From NCBI RefSeq assembly GCF_039525805.1, contig NZ_BAAAHZ010000008.1: a stretch of DNA of 64,000 bases. One strand, written 5' to 3'. The notes beneath the pieces were generated by a model. The model ran no database searches. It was not told where the DNA came from and saw only the letters and a program-made list of their open reading frames with translations. The stretch comes from Dietzia natronolimnaea (GTDB taxonomy: Bacteria; Actinomycetota; Actinomycetes; Mycobacteriales; Mycobacteriaceae). The translations under genes were made by a program, and so were the position numbers. How positions within the stretch are numbered: the stretch's first letter is position 1; each line of letters opens with the position of its first letter. Shown here one piece after another: positions 24,146 to 32,036 of the stretch.

Positions 24146-25375
24146 CTACTCGTCCGGGACGAGGTGTCGTCGCACCTGTCTCCGTCCCCGGATCACCCCG
24201 AGTTCGTAGGTTGCCAGCACGATCAGCCACACCGCGGTGAAGGGGATGACGAACCAGAGCATCGCGGTGCTGAACGGCTCCAGGGCGTCGTGGTCGGACG
24301 CCTGGAGCACCACGTAGGCGATGTAGGCCGCGTAGAACCCGGCGAAGAGGAGCCCCTCCCAGCGCTTGATCGCCATGCCGGTGAAGGCGATGGGCAACAG
24401 GGCCAACGCCACAGCCACCATGATCGGCAGGTCGAAGCGGATGGCGCCCGCCGCGACCTCGATGGGCGTGATGAGCGAGGTGATCCCGAGGACGGCACCG
24501 ATGTTGAACATGTTGCTGCCGACGATGTTGCCGACGGCGAGGTCGCGCTCCCCCCGGAACGCGGCCACCAGGCTGGTCGCGAGTTCGGGGAGTGACGTGC
24601 CGATCGCCACCACCGTGAGGCCGATGACCAGATCGCTCATGCCCCAGGCCGCCGCCAGATCGCTCGCCGCGGTGACCAAGAGTCTCGCGCCCGCTACCAG
24701 CATGAGCACACCCAGCGCCACCATCGCGCTGCTCTTGAGCACAGAGTGCGACGCCCCGTCCTCGGCCGGGTCCACGTCGACCGCGCCCGCTGCGTTCTCC
24801 GGTGTACCCGCGCCCGCTGCGCTCTCCGGCGTTCCCGCGCCCGCTGCGCTCTGCCCGCCCGTCGCGCCCTCCGCGTGCTCCACGGTCGGCTCGTCCTGCG
24901 CCGTGCCGGTCGGGTCGGCGGTGCGCCTGCGCGAGATGATGACGGTCGCCACCACGTACGCCACCACCCCGGCGAACAGCAGCAGTCCGTCGAGGGAACT
25001 GATCACCCCGTCCAGTGCCACCACCAACAGCAGTACGGAGAACCCCACCATGATGGGGATGTCGACGCGGACGATGCGGGATTTCGCGAGCAGCGGGGCG
25101 ATCAACGCCGTGAGACCCAGGATGAGCAGCACGTTCGCGATATTGCTGCCCACCACGTTTCCGACCGCCAGGCCCGGGTGGCCACTGAGGGCGGCGTCGA
25201 CACTCACCGCCAGTTCCGGTGTCGAGGTGGCAAAGGCCACGACGGTCAACCCCACCACCAGCGGCGAGATCCCCAGGGTGACGGCCAGCCTGCCGGCCCC
25301 CCGGACGAGTGACTCCCCGCCCGCGACGAGGAGGACGAACCCGACCGCGAGGGCGGCCACCGTCAGGGCGCTCAT
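24146..25375 (-). CDS. Calcium/sodium (Ca2+/cation) antiporter
   Basis: CaCA-family exchanger of 409 residues, probably extruding Ca2+ in exchange for Na+ or H+. Two inverted alpha repeats are visible: STPELAVSVDAAL with GNVVGSNIANVLLILG in the N half, and TSLPELATSLVAAF with GNIVGSNMFNIGAVLG in the C half. About ten TM segments are predicted by eye. The central cytoplasmic loop is unusual, Ala/Gly/Pro/Glu-rich with a 9-residue repeat, and follows a basic RRRTAD segment. The start is ATG 25375. It converges on ktrA. The gene stands alone. Confidence 0.9.
   Translation of the reverse strand: MSALTVAALAVGFVLLVAGGESLVRGAGRLAVTLGISPLVVGLTVVAFATSTPELAVSVDAALSGHPGLAVGNVVGSNIANVLLILGLTALIAPLLAKSRIVRVDIPIMVGFSVLLLVVALDGVISSLDGLLLFAGVVAYVVATVIISRRRTADPTGTAQDEPTVEHAEGATGGQSAAGAGTPESAAGAGTPENAAGAVDVDPAEDGASHSVLKSSAMVALGVLMLVAGARLLVTAASDLAAAWGMSDLVIGLTVVAIGTSLPELATSLVAAFRGERDLAVGNIVGSNMFNIGAVLGITSLITPIEVAAGAIRFDLPIMVAVALALLPIAFTGMAIKRWEGLLFAGFYAAYIAYVVLQASDHDALEPFSTAMLWFVIPFTAVWLIVLATYELGVIRGRRQVRRHLVPDE
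24783..24861 (-). repeat. 27-bp tandem repeat in the antiporter loop
   Basis: Nearly three copies of a 27-base unit (24783-24809, 24810-24836, 24837-24861) encode a nine-residue unit close to AAGAGTPES in the cytoplasmic loop. The frame is preserved for any copy number. Confidence 0.8.
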
Positions 25376-25498
25376 GCGAGCTCCCGGGTGTCGGAGGTGG
25401 CGAACCCGGGCCCGAGGCGCCGTGGCGGAGACGCTGAGAAGTCCATGGCCGCGATTATCCCGTGTCGACGGCTCGTCCGCTGCTGCACAGTCGTCGGG

Positions 25499-27697
25499 TC
25501 AGCCGGCGGTGGCCACCGCCAGAGGCAGGACGGCCGGGGCCCCGGCGGACCGCAGATGCCTGGCGGACTCCGTGGCCGTCCAGCCCGTCCCGAACAGATC
25601 GGTGACCAGCAGGACGGGCCCGGTGGGGTCGATCTCCGGGCCGGTCAGCGTGCCCCACAGCTGGGCGACCCGGTAGGCCGAGTTCTGGGCGGTCACCGCG
25701 GGGAGCGCGGCGTCTCGGGTGAGTTCCCCGAGGTGGTCCATCCGGCCCATCTGCGCGAGCGCGCGGGCCAGACTCCCCACGAGGAGTGGTCGCTCGCCCG
25801 TGAGCAGGGCCACCACGCCGGTGGGGCGTTCCTCCCACCCCCAGTCGCGCAGAACCGGAACGCAGGCACGGACCACCCAGTCGGGCGCCTCCTGGTCGGG
25901 CCCGGCGAGCAGCCCGCGAAGCTTCTGGCCCAGGCCGAGGTCGGTCAGTCGGGCCAACGCGCGGCCCTCGGCGGGGCCGTCGGAGATCTTGCCCTTCAGC
26001 GGCACGTCCAGCCGCGCGAGCCCGGTGGGCCACTGGCGTCGCGGAGGTAGGACCACGCCCGGGCGCTCCAGAGCCTCGCGTGCCCGGGTCAGCGCACCGT
26101 CGTCGACTGAGGTCGACCTGCGATCGCCCGTGCAGTTGTCGCATCGTCCGCATCCGCCGGAGGTCGGGTCGAGAGTGGGGTCGTCGAGTTGCGTGCGCAG
26201 GAACTCCATCCGGCAGGAGCCGGTCCGCTCGTACGCGATCATCGCCTCCTGCTCCGACCGCCGGGCCTCGGCCAGCCCGGCGTAGCGCTGGGCGTCGTAG
26301 TGCCACTGTCGTCCTGTGGAGATCCACCCGCCCCGCACGCGCTGGACCGCGCCGTCCACGTCGAGCACCTTGAGCACCATCTCCAGCCGGGTCCGGCCCA
26401 GATCGACCGCGGGTTCGAGGGCCTGGGTCGACTGCGGCCGGTCGGGTTCCAGGGCGTCGAGCACCCGGCGGACCACGTCCTCGGGGGGAAAGGCCAGAGA
26501 CGCGAAGTGGTTCCAGATGGCCCGGTCCTCGGGGCCGGGCAGCAGGACCACCTCGGCCCGGTCGGCCGCACGACCGGCGCGACCGATCTGCTGGTAGTAG
26601 GAGATGGGCGACGGCGGGGCTCCGAGGTGGACGACGAAGCCCAGGTCGGGCTTGTCGAATCCCATGCCCAGCGCGGAGGTGGCGACCAGCGCCTTGACCT
26701 CGTTGTCCAACAGCGCGCGCTCGAGCTCCTCGCGCTCGCCCGCGTCGGTGCGGCCGGTGTAGGCGCTCACCCGGTGCCCGGCGGAGGTGAGCAACTCGGC
26801 CATGTCCTCCGCCGCCGCGACGGTCAGGCTGTAGACGATCCCGCTGCCCGGCAGGGACTCCAGGTTCTCCACCAACCACGCCGCGCGACGCTCCGAGTCG
26901 TCGATCGCCACGACCGACAGCCGCAGCGACTCCCTGTCCAACCCACCCCGCAGGACGAGGGTGTCGGACGCCGCGGGGTCACCCTCCTCCGAGTCCGCGC
27001 GATCCGGCCCACCCGGCCGTTCGCCCACACCGAGCTGCTGCGCCACGTCGCGCACCACCCGGTCGTTGGCCGTGGCGGTGGTGGCCAACACCGGTACGCC
27101 CTCGGGCAGATCGGCCAGCAGCGTGCGGATCCGGTGGTAGTCGGGCCGGAAATCGTGCCCCCAGTCCGAGACGCAGTGGGCCTCGTCGACCACCACCAGT
27201 CCGGCGTCCGCGGCCAGCGCGGGCAGCACGGTGTCGCGGAAGTCAGGGTTGTTGAGCCGCTCCGGGCTGACCAGTAGAACGTCCACCTCGCCGGCGCGGA
27301 CCGAGGCGCGCACGTCGTCCCACTCGGTCATGTTGGCCGAATTGATGGTGGCCGCCCGTACCCCGGCCCGCGCGGCCGCCTCGACCTGGTTCCGCATGAG
27401 CGCCAGCAGCGGCGAGACGATCACCGTGGGCCCCGAGCCGAGTTCCCGGAGCAGACGGGCGGCGATGAAGTACACGGCCGACTTGCCCCAGCCGGTGCGC
27501 TGCACGACGAGGGCCCGCCGGCGGTCGGCCACGAGCGCCTCGATCGCGGTCCACTGGTCCTCCCGCAGCACCGCCCCCGGCCCGGCGAGCGCGCCCAAGA
27601 GTTCGTCGGCGCGCGAGCGGAGCGCGTGACGGTCGGCTCCTGAGGTGGAGACGGCGCCGGGAACGGAGGTGCCGGGAACGGAGGTCATGCCGCCCAT
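25499..27697 (-). CDS. RecQ-family DNA helicase with C-terminal phosphoribosyltransferase-like domain
   Basis: ATP-dependent 3'-5' DNA helicase for recombination and fork repair. It has motif I RTGWGKSAVY, motif II VVVDEAHCVSDWGHDFRPDY, motif III ATTAT and motif VI QQIGRAGR. A RecQ zinc cluster follows (C in GSCRMEFL, then GCGRCDNC). Instead of ending with an HRDC domain, it carries about 180 further residues ending in GPVLLVTDLFGTGWTATESA, which resembles the PRPP loop of type I phosphoribosyltransferases. The N-terminal start is uncertain: GTG 27718, ATG 27697 and ATG 27688 are all in frame; I use 27697 (732 residues). It is divergent from the serine hydrolase. Confidence 0.9.
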   Translation of the reverse strand: MGGMTSVPGTSVPGAVSTSGADRHALRSRADELLGALAGPGAVLREDQWTAIEALVADRRRALVVQRTGWGKSAVYFIAARLLRELGSGPTVIVSPLLALMRNQVEAAARAGVRAATINSANMTEWDDVRASVRAGEVDVLLVSPERLNNPDFRDTVLPALAADAGLVVVDEAHCVSDWGHDFRPDYHRIRTLLADLPEGVPVLATTATANDRVVRDVAQQLGVGERPGGPDRADSEEGDPAASDTLVLRGGLDRESLRLSVVAIDDSERRAAWLVENLESLPGSGIVYSLTVAAAEDMAELLTSAGHRVSAYTGRTDAGEREELERALLDNEVKALVATSALGMGFDKPDLGFVVHLGAPPSPISYYQQIGRAGRAADRAEVVLLPGPEDRAIWNHFASLAFPPEDVVRRVLDALEPDRPQSTQALEPAVDLGRTRLEMVLKVLDVDGAVQRVRGGWISTGRQWHYDAQRYAGLAEARRSEQEAMIAYERTGSCRMEFLRTQLDDPTLDPTSGGCGRCDNCTGDRRSTSVDDGALTRAREALERPGVVLPPRRQWPTGLARLDVPLKGKISDGPAEGRALARLTDLGLGQKLRGLLAGPDQEAPDWVVRACVPVLRDWGWEERPTGVVALLTGERPLLVGSLARALAQMGRMDHLGELTRDAALPAVTAQNSAYRVAQLWGTLTGPEIDPTGPVLLVTDLFGTGWTATESARHLRSAGAPAVLPLAVATAG

Positions 27698-27759
27698 CGT
27701 GCACCACGGCTCCGACACGCAGGATGCGGCGGGCGGCCGTATGCCGTTGACTCGGGGCC

Positions 27760-28803
27760 GTGGAGGGCGAGGACGTACCGGCGGGGGCCCGGAGGAACGA
27801 CCGCGCGGCGCTCGTGGCGAGGGCGACCGCGCGGTTGGCGCGTCGGCGGGTCGGACTCGTGCTCGGCGGGGGGCCGCACGGGGAGGTGTCGATCTCCTCC
27901 GGGGGCGATGACGGCCACGGAGGGGTCCCGGGCGAACGCACGCTGTTCGAGATCGGGTCGATCACCAAGACGTTCACCGCGCTCCTGCTCGCGGACGGCG
28001 TGATCCGGGGGGACTGGAGCCTCGACACCCCTGTACGGGAGCTACTCCCGGCCGGTGTGCAGGTCCCGGGGCGGGACGGGGTGGAGATCACGCTGCGACA
28101 CCTCGCGACCCACACCTCCGGGCTCCCGCGGTCGCCCGTGCGTCTCGGGCTCCGGGAGAACATCGCGTATCAGCGCACCGGCGCCGACCCGTACGCGGCT
28201 CTGACCGAGGACGACGTGCTGCGGAGCCTGGGTGACACGCGGCTGAAGCGCGTGCCGGGCGACGGCGGACCCGCGTACTCCACTCTCGGATTCGGCCTCC
28301 TCGGCACCGCGATGACCACGGCGACCGGTCTGGACTACGGCACCCTCGTACGAGACCGGGTCGGCGGTCCGCTCGGGTTGGTGGACACCGTGGTCGACGC
28401 CCACATGACCGCCGACCAGCGTCGGCGGATGGCGGTGGGATTCCGGAGTCGTCGTCGCCCCGCCGATCCCTGGCCCCTGGCCGGATTCGCGGGCGCGGGT
28501 GCACTGCGGTCCACGGCCTCGGACATGGTCCGGTTCCTCTCCGCACAGGTCGACCCGGGGAGCACCGGGCTCGGCGACGCCATCCGTCTCACCCATGCCA
28601 CGCCACGGGGAGGGCCGGAGAAGATGGGGCTCGGGTGGCACCGTGCGTGGGATCGGACCCTGTGGCACAACGGCGGGACAGGAGGATTCCGGTCCGTCGT
28701 CCTGGTCAGCCCCGCCACCGGCACCGTCGTCCTCGCCCTCGTCAACCAGAACCGGGGCGCGGACCTGACCGCGTTCCGACTGATGCGGCGGCTGGAGCGG
28801 TGA
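27760..28803 (+). CDS. Serine hydrolase, beta-lactamase/esterase family (class C fold)
   Basis: A penicillin-binding-protein-like serine hydrolase of 347 residues. S67-I-T-K70 is the SxxK nucleophile motif. Y173-S-T175 stands where the family has Y-x-N, so the usual Asn is Thr. H303-N-G-G replaces the KTG triad, as in esterase-type members. No signal peptide is visible, so it is probably a cytoplasmic esterase or peptidase rather than a beta-lactamase that confers resistance. The start is GTG 27760. It is followed 42 bases later by a methyltransferase. Confidence 0.85.
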   Translation: MEGEDVPAGARRNDRAALVARATARLARRRVGLVLGGGPHGEVSISSGGDDGHGGVPGERTLFEIGSITKTFTALLLADGVIRGDWSLDTPVRELLPAGVQVPGRDGVEITLRHLATHTSGLPRSPVRLGLRENIAYQRTGADPYAALTEDDVLRSLGDTRLKRVPGDGGPAYSTLGFGLLGTAMTTATGLDYGTLVRDRVGGPLGLVDTVVDAHMTADQRRRMAVGFRSRRRPADPWPLAGFAGAGALRSTASDMVRFLSAQVDPGSTGLGDAIRLTHATPRGGPEKMGLGWHRAWDRTLWHNGGTGGFRSVVLVSPATGTVVLALVNQNRGADLTAFRLMRRLER

Positions 28804-28832
28804 CATCGGGACCGGTCGGGGCGCGGCGCGGC

Positions 28833-28838
28833 CATACT
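28833..28838 (+). promoter_or_regulatory. Candidate leaderless -10 of the methyltransferase
   Basis: CATACT is followed by seven bases and ATG 28846, with no Shine-Dalgarno. Confidence 0.3.
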
Positions 28839-28845
28839 GGGTGAC

Positions 28846-29457
28846 ATGACGCAGACGTGGAAGACGATCGTGGACGCCGACCCCGGGCACTCGCGCCGGT
28901 ACGCCAAGCGGTGGGACGACATGGTGGCCGAGGGCGTGGACATCGACGGCGAGGCGCGGCTGATCGATGCGATGGCGCCACGTGGCGCCCGCATCCTGGA
29001 CGCGGGGTGCGGTCAGGGCCGCACGGGGGCCTACCTCCACGAGCGCGGGCACCGGGTCACCGGTGTGGACCTCGACCCCCACCTGGTCGAACGGGCGCGG
29101 GAGCTGTGCCCTGACGCCTCCTGGGAGGTCGCGGATCTCGCAGGGGAGGGCTGGGCGGCCGGACCGTTCGACCTGGCGGTCTCCGCCGGCAACGTCCTGG
29201 CGTTCGTCGACCCGGCCGACCGCGGCATCGTGCTGGCCAATCTCGCCGGACGTCTGGTGTCGGCGTCCGACGACGTCGAGGGACGAGACGGGCGGCTCGT
29301 GGTGGGGTTCGGTCTCGACCGCGGGTGGTCGCGCGAGGAGTTCGACGCCGACGCCCGCGAGGCTGGGCTGGAGGTGGAACAGCGGTGGTCGACCTGGGAT
29401 CTCCGTCCGTTCGACGACGACAGCGGTTTCATGGTGGCCGTGCTGGTGCGCCGATAG
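28846..29457 (+). CDS. Class I SAM-dependent methyltransferase
   Basis: A 203-residue Rossmann-fold methyltransferase. Motif I is ARILDAGCGQGRTGAYL, the motif II acidic residue is in VTGVDLDP, and motif IV is FDLAVSAGNVL. The N-terminal helix reads RRYAKRWDDMVAEGVDIDGEA, a pattern seen in many actinobacterial small-molecule methyltransferases. The substrate is unknown. The start is ATG 28846. It converges on the glutamate decarboxylase gene. Confidence 0.85.
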   Translation: MTQTWKTIVDADPGHSRRYAKRWDDMVAEGVDIDGEARLIDAMAPRGARILDAGCGQGRTGAYLHERGHRVTGVDLDPHLVERARELCPDASWEVADLAGEGWAAGPFDLAVSAGNVLAFVDPADRGIVLANLAGRLVSASDDVEGRDGRLVVGFGLDRGWSREEFDADAREAGLEVEQRWSTWDLRPFDDDSGFMVAVLVRR

Positions 29458-29495
29458 CGCAGGGCCGGTCGCCCCGACCTCTCGCTGCGGCTCTC

Positions 29496-30938
29496 TCAGT
29501 GGTGGAAGTGAGATCCGGCGCCCCTACGCGGCATCGGTGAGTCGAGCTCGTCGAGGAACGACACCTCGCCGGCGAGATCTTTGACCAGGGCCGACGCCAG
29601 GTCGCGGCCGAGGCCGACGCGGACCACGATGCGAAGCACGGTCAGGTGCGACAGATCGTCGGCCAGGGGATAGGCGGGCACGAGCCAGCCCTTCATCCTG
29701 AGTCGATCCGACAGGTCGTAGAGGGTCCACATCGTCGTGTACCCCTCCTTGAGCCGCCAGGTGACGACCGGGATCGTGTCGCCACGGCTCACCAGCTCGA
29801 ACGGGCCGAGCCCCCCGATCTCCGTGGACAGGAACTGCGCGACGTCGAGGGATCCCTGCTGGACCCGGCGGTAGCCCTCCCGGCCGAGCCGGAGGAACAT
29901 GTAGTACTGCAGGAGGACCTGTGCCCCGGGTCGTGAGAAGTTCAGCGCCAGGGTCGGCATGTCGCCGCCGAGGTAGCTGCAGTGGAAGATCATGCTCTCC
30001 GGCAGGGCGTCCGTGTCCCGCCACACGATCCAGCCCACACCCGGGTAGACGAGACCGTACTTGTGGCCGGAGGTGTTGATGGACGCCACGCGCTCGATGC
30101 GGAAGTCCCACTCCAGGTCGGGCTGGCAGAACGGCGCCACCATGCCGCCGGACGCGGCGTCGACGTGGATCCTGACGTCGAGGCCGGTGGCCTCCTCGAT
30201 CTGGTCGAGCTTCCCGGCGATCGCGGCGACCGGCTCGTAGGCACCCGTGTAGGTGACGCCCATGATGGCGACCACCCCGATGGTGTTCTCGTCCACGTAC
30301 TCCTCGAGATCGTGGCCGTCGAGCATCGGGTGCTCCGCCGAGATCGGCACCCAGCGTGGCTCGACCTCGAAGTAGTTGCAGAACTTCTCCCAGCAGACCT
30401 GCACGGCGGTCGAGAGAACGATGTTGGGGCGCTCGGTGGACTCGTTCCGCGCCCTGCGTCCGGCCTGCCAGCGTCGCTTGAGCGCGAGCCCGCCCAGCAT
30501 GCAGGCCTCCGACGAACCGATGGTCGAGGTGCCGATGGACTGCTCGACGTCGGGCGCGTTCCAGAGATCGGCGATCATCCTCCAGCACCGCTCCTCGATC
30601 GCCGCGGTCTGGGGGTACTCGTCCTTGTCGATCATGTTCTTGTCGACGGTCTCGGCGTACAGGCGCCGGGCCTCGTCGTCCATCCACGTGGAGACGAACG
30701 TCGCCAGGTTGAGCCGCGCGTTGCCGTCGAGCATCGCCTCGTCGTGCACGATCTGGTAGGCCGTCTCGGGAAGGGACTGGTCCCTCGGCAGTTCGAAGCG
30801 GGGCAGCTCGGTGGCCTCGCCCGGACGGACGAACACGGAGTTGAGGTCCAGTGACGCACCGCCCTCGTTGGTGGTGTGACGCGCAGTGGTGTGACGCGCT
30901 GTGGTGTGACGAGCGGTGGTGTGAGGGATCTCGGCCAC
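29496..30938 (-). CDS. Glutamate decarboxylase (GadB-type)
   Basis: PLP enzyme converting glutamate to GABA and CO2 while consuming a proton; in bacteria it supports acid tolerance or GABA-shunt metabolism. The 480-residue protein has the PLP lysine K293 in SINTSGHKYG (E. coli K276), HVDAASGG, and GTSTIGSSEACMLGG. The start GTG 30938 is set by GAGGAGA five bases upstream; a longer frame to 30998 has none. The N-terminus carries three tandem HTTAR units that are not part of the conserved fold. No gadC-type antiporter is adjacent. The C-terminal HFHH tail resembles the pH-responsive tail of E. coli GadB, which ends in HT. Confidence 0.95.
   Translation of the reverse strand: MAEIPHTTARHTTARHTTARHTTNEGGASLDLNSVFVRPGEATELPRFELPRDQSLPETAYQIVHDEAMLDGNARLNLATFVSTWMDDEARRLYAETVDKNMIDKDEYPQTAAIEERCWRMIADLWNAPDVEQSIGTSTIGSSEACMLGGLALKRRWQAGRRARNESTERPNIVLSTAVQVCWEKFCNYFEVEPRWVPISAEHPMLDGHDLEEYVDENTIGVVAIMGVTYTGAYEPVAAIAGKLDQIEEATGLDVRIHVDAASGGMVAPFCQPDLEWDFRIERVASINTSGHKYGLVYPGVGWIVWRDTDALPESMIFHCSYLGGDMPTLALNFSRPGAQVLLQYYMFLRLGREGYRRVQQGSLDVAQFLSTEIGGLGPFELVSRGDTIPVVTWRLKEGYTTMWTLYDLSDRLRMKGWLVPAYPLADDLSHLTVLRIVVRVGLGRDLASALVKDLAGEVSFLDELDSPMPRRGAGSHFHH
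30872..30925 (-). repeat. 15-bp tandem repeat at the gadB 5' end
   Basis: Three full copies and one partial copy of a 15-base unit (TGGTGTGACGCGCAG on the plus strand) encode HTTAR repeats just after the start codon. Copy changes stay in frame but move the start relative to the folded domain. Confidence 0.8.
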
Positions 30939-31090
30939 TGTCTCTCCTCGGATCGGAACTCGTCCCGCGGTGACCCATCGGGTTTCAGAGTGTGCCACCG
31001 ATCACAGGTGGTCGTCGTCGACTTCCCGGGTTGCGCCTGAACAGCGGTGATCACCACCGCGAACGGTAGCGGCCCCGCTCGGCCCGCGGT

Positions 31091-31104
31091 CACAGCACAC
31101 TGTG
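31091..31104 (+). promoter_or_regulatory. Inverted repeat and candidate leaderless -10 of the SDR gene
   Basis: CACAG-CACA-CTGTG is a perfect inverted repeat ending three bases before ATG 31108. It contains CACACT (31096-31101), spaced six bases from the start codon. A protein bound here would cover the -10. Confidence 0.35.
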
Positions 31105-31107
31105 CCC

Positions 31108-31992
31108 ATGAGCGCGCAGAAGTGGACCGTGGACCGCCTGCCGGACCTGAGCGGCAAGACCGTCATGGTGACCGGCGGCACGAGCGGGATCGGCAAGGAG
31201 GTGGCGCGCGAGACAGCACGTCGCGGTGCCCACGTGGTGCTGCCCTCCCTCACCCGCGCCGAAGGCGAGTCGGCGGCGGCGGAGATCGGCGGTTCGACCG
31301 AGGTCCACCAACTCGACCTGAGCCGCCTCGACGCCGTGCGCGGGTTCGCGGCGGGATACACGGACCCGGTCGACGTGCTGCTGGACAACGCCGGACTCAT
31401 GAGCAGGACCCGCAGGCAGACACCTGACGGCCTCGAACTGCACCTGGGTGTCAACGTCCTCGGGCCGTTCCTGCTCACCGAGCTGTTGCTGCCGCGGATC
31501 AGGGAGCGGGTCGTGATCACGGCATCGATGGCCCACGCCAGGGGGCGGATCGACTTCGCCGACCCCCACTTCCGCCGGCGCCCGTATTCCATGGCGGCGG
31601 CGTACGCCCAGTCCAAACTCGCGTGCATGCTCTGGGGGCTCGACCTGCAGAACCGGCTCGACGCTGCCAGGTCGCCGGTGGACGTCCAGCTCGCGCACCC
31701 CGGGTTCGCCGCCACCTCGATCCTCGATCCGACGCCGTTCCCGCCGGTCAACGCGGTCCTCGACCTGCTCGGTCGACGGATCGTCCCCACCGCGTCCGAC
31801 GGGGCGCGACCTCTCCTGTACGCCGCGACGGAGACGCTCCCGCCGGCCTCGTACATCGGCCCGACGGGGTGGCGTCAGATCGCCGGGGTGCCGGGACCCT
31901 GCGAGCGCTCCGCGCCCGCCGGCGATCCGGACCTCGCCCGCCGCTTCCGCGAGTTGGCCGTGCGCGAGACCGGGGCTGATCTCGCCGTCTGA
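31108..31992 (+). CDS. Short-chain dehydrogenase/reductase
   Basis: NAD(P)-dependent oxidoreductase of 294 residues. The cofactor motif TGGTSGIG lies near residues 21-28. The NAG motif is in LLDNAGLM, a catalytic Ser lies in ITASMAHA, and Y166-x3-K170 is in YAQSKLA. The pattern resembles the retinol dehydrogenase/WW-domain-like SDR branch common in actinobacteria; the substrate is unknown. I use ATG 31108; GTG 31102 is an in-frame alternative two codons earlier. It is divergent from gadB and followed 45 bases later by proA. Confidence 0.88.
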   Translation: MSAQKWTVDRLPDLSGKTVMVTGGTSGIGKEVARETARRGAHVVLPSLTRAEGESAAAEIGGSTEVHQLDLSRLDAVRGFAAGYTDPVDVLLDNAGLMSRTRRQTPDGLELHLGVNVLGPFLLTELLLPRIRERVVITASMAHARGRIDFADPHFRRRPYSMAAAYAQSKLACMLWGLDLQNRLDAARSPVDVQLAHPGFAATSILDPTPFPPVNAVLDLLGRRIVPTASDGARPLLYAATETLPPASYIGPTGWRQIAGVPGPCERSAPAGDPDLARRFRELAVRETGADLAV

Positions 31993-32023
31993 CAGGTCGC
32001 GTCGGACTCCCCGGTCGCATCGG

Positions 32024-32029
32024 TAAGCT
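32024..32029 (+). promoter_or_regulatory. Candidate leaderless -10 of proA
   Basis: TAAGCT is followed by seven bases and the proA ATG, with no Shine-Dalgarno between them. Confidence 0.45.
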
Positions 32030-32036
32030 GGCGCTC

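Noticed and set aside
7414..32000. Genomic island borders
   Set aside because: I found no integrase, transposase, tRNA target or matching direct repeats at the edges of the proB-proA interval, so a discrete mobile element is not supported.
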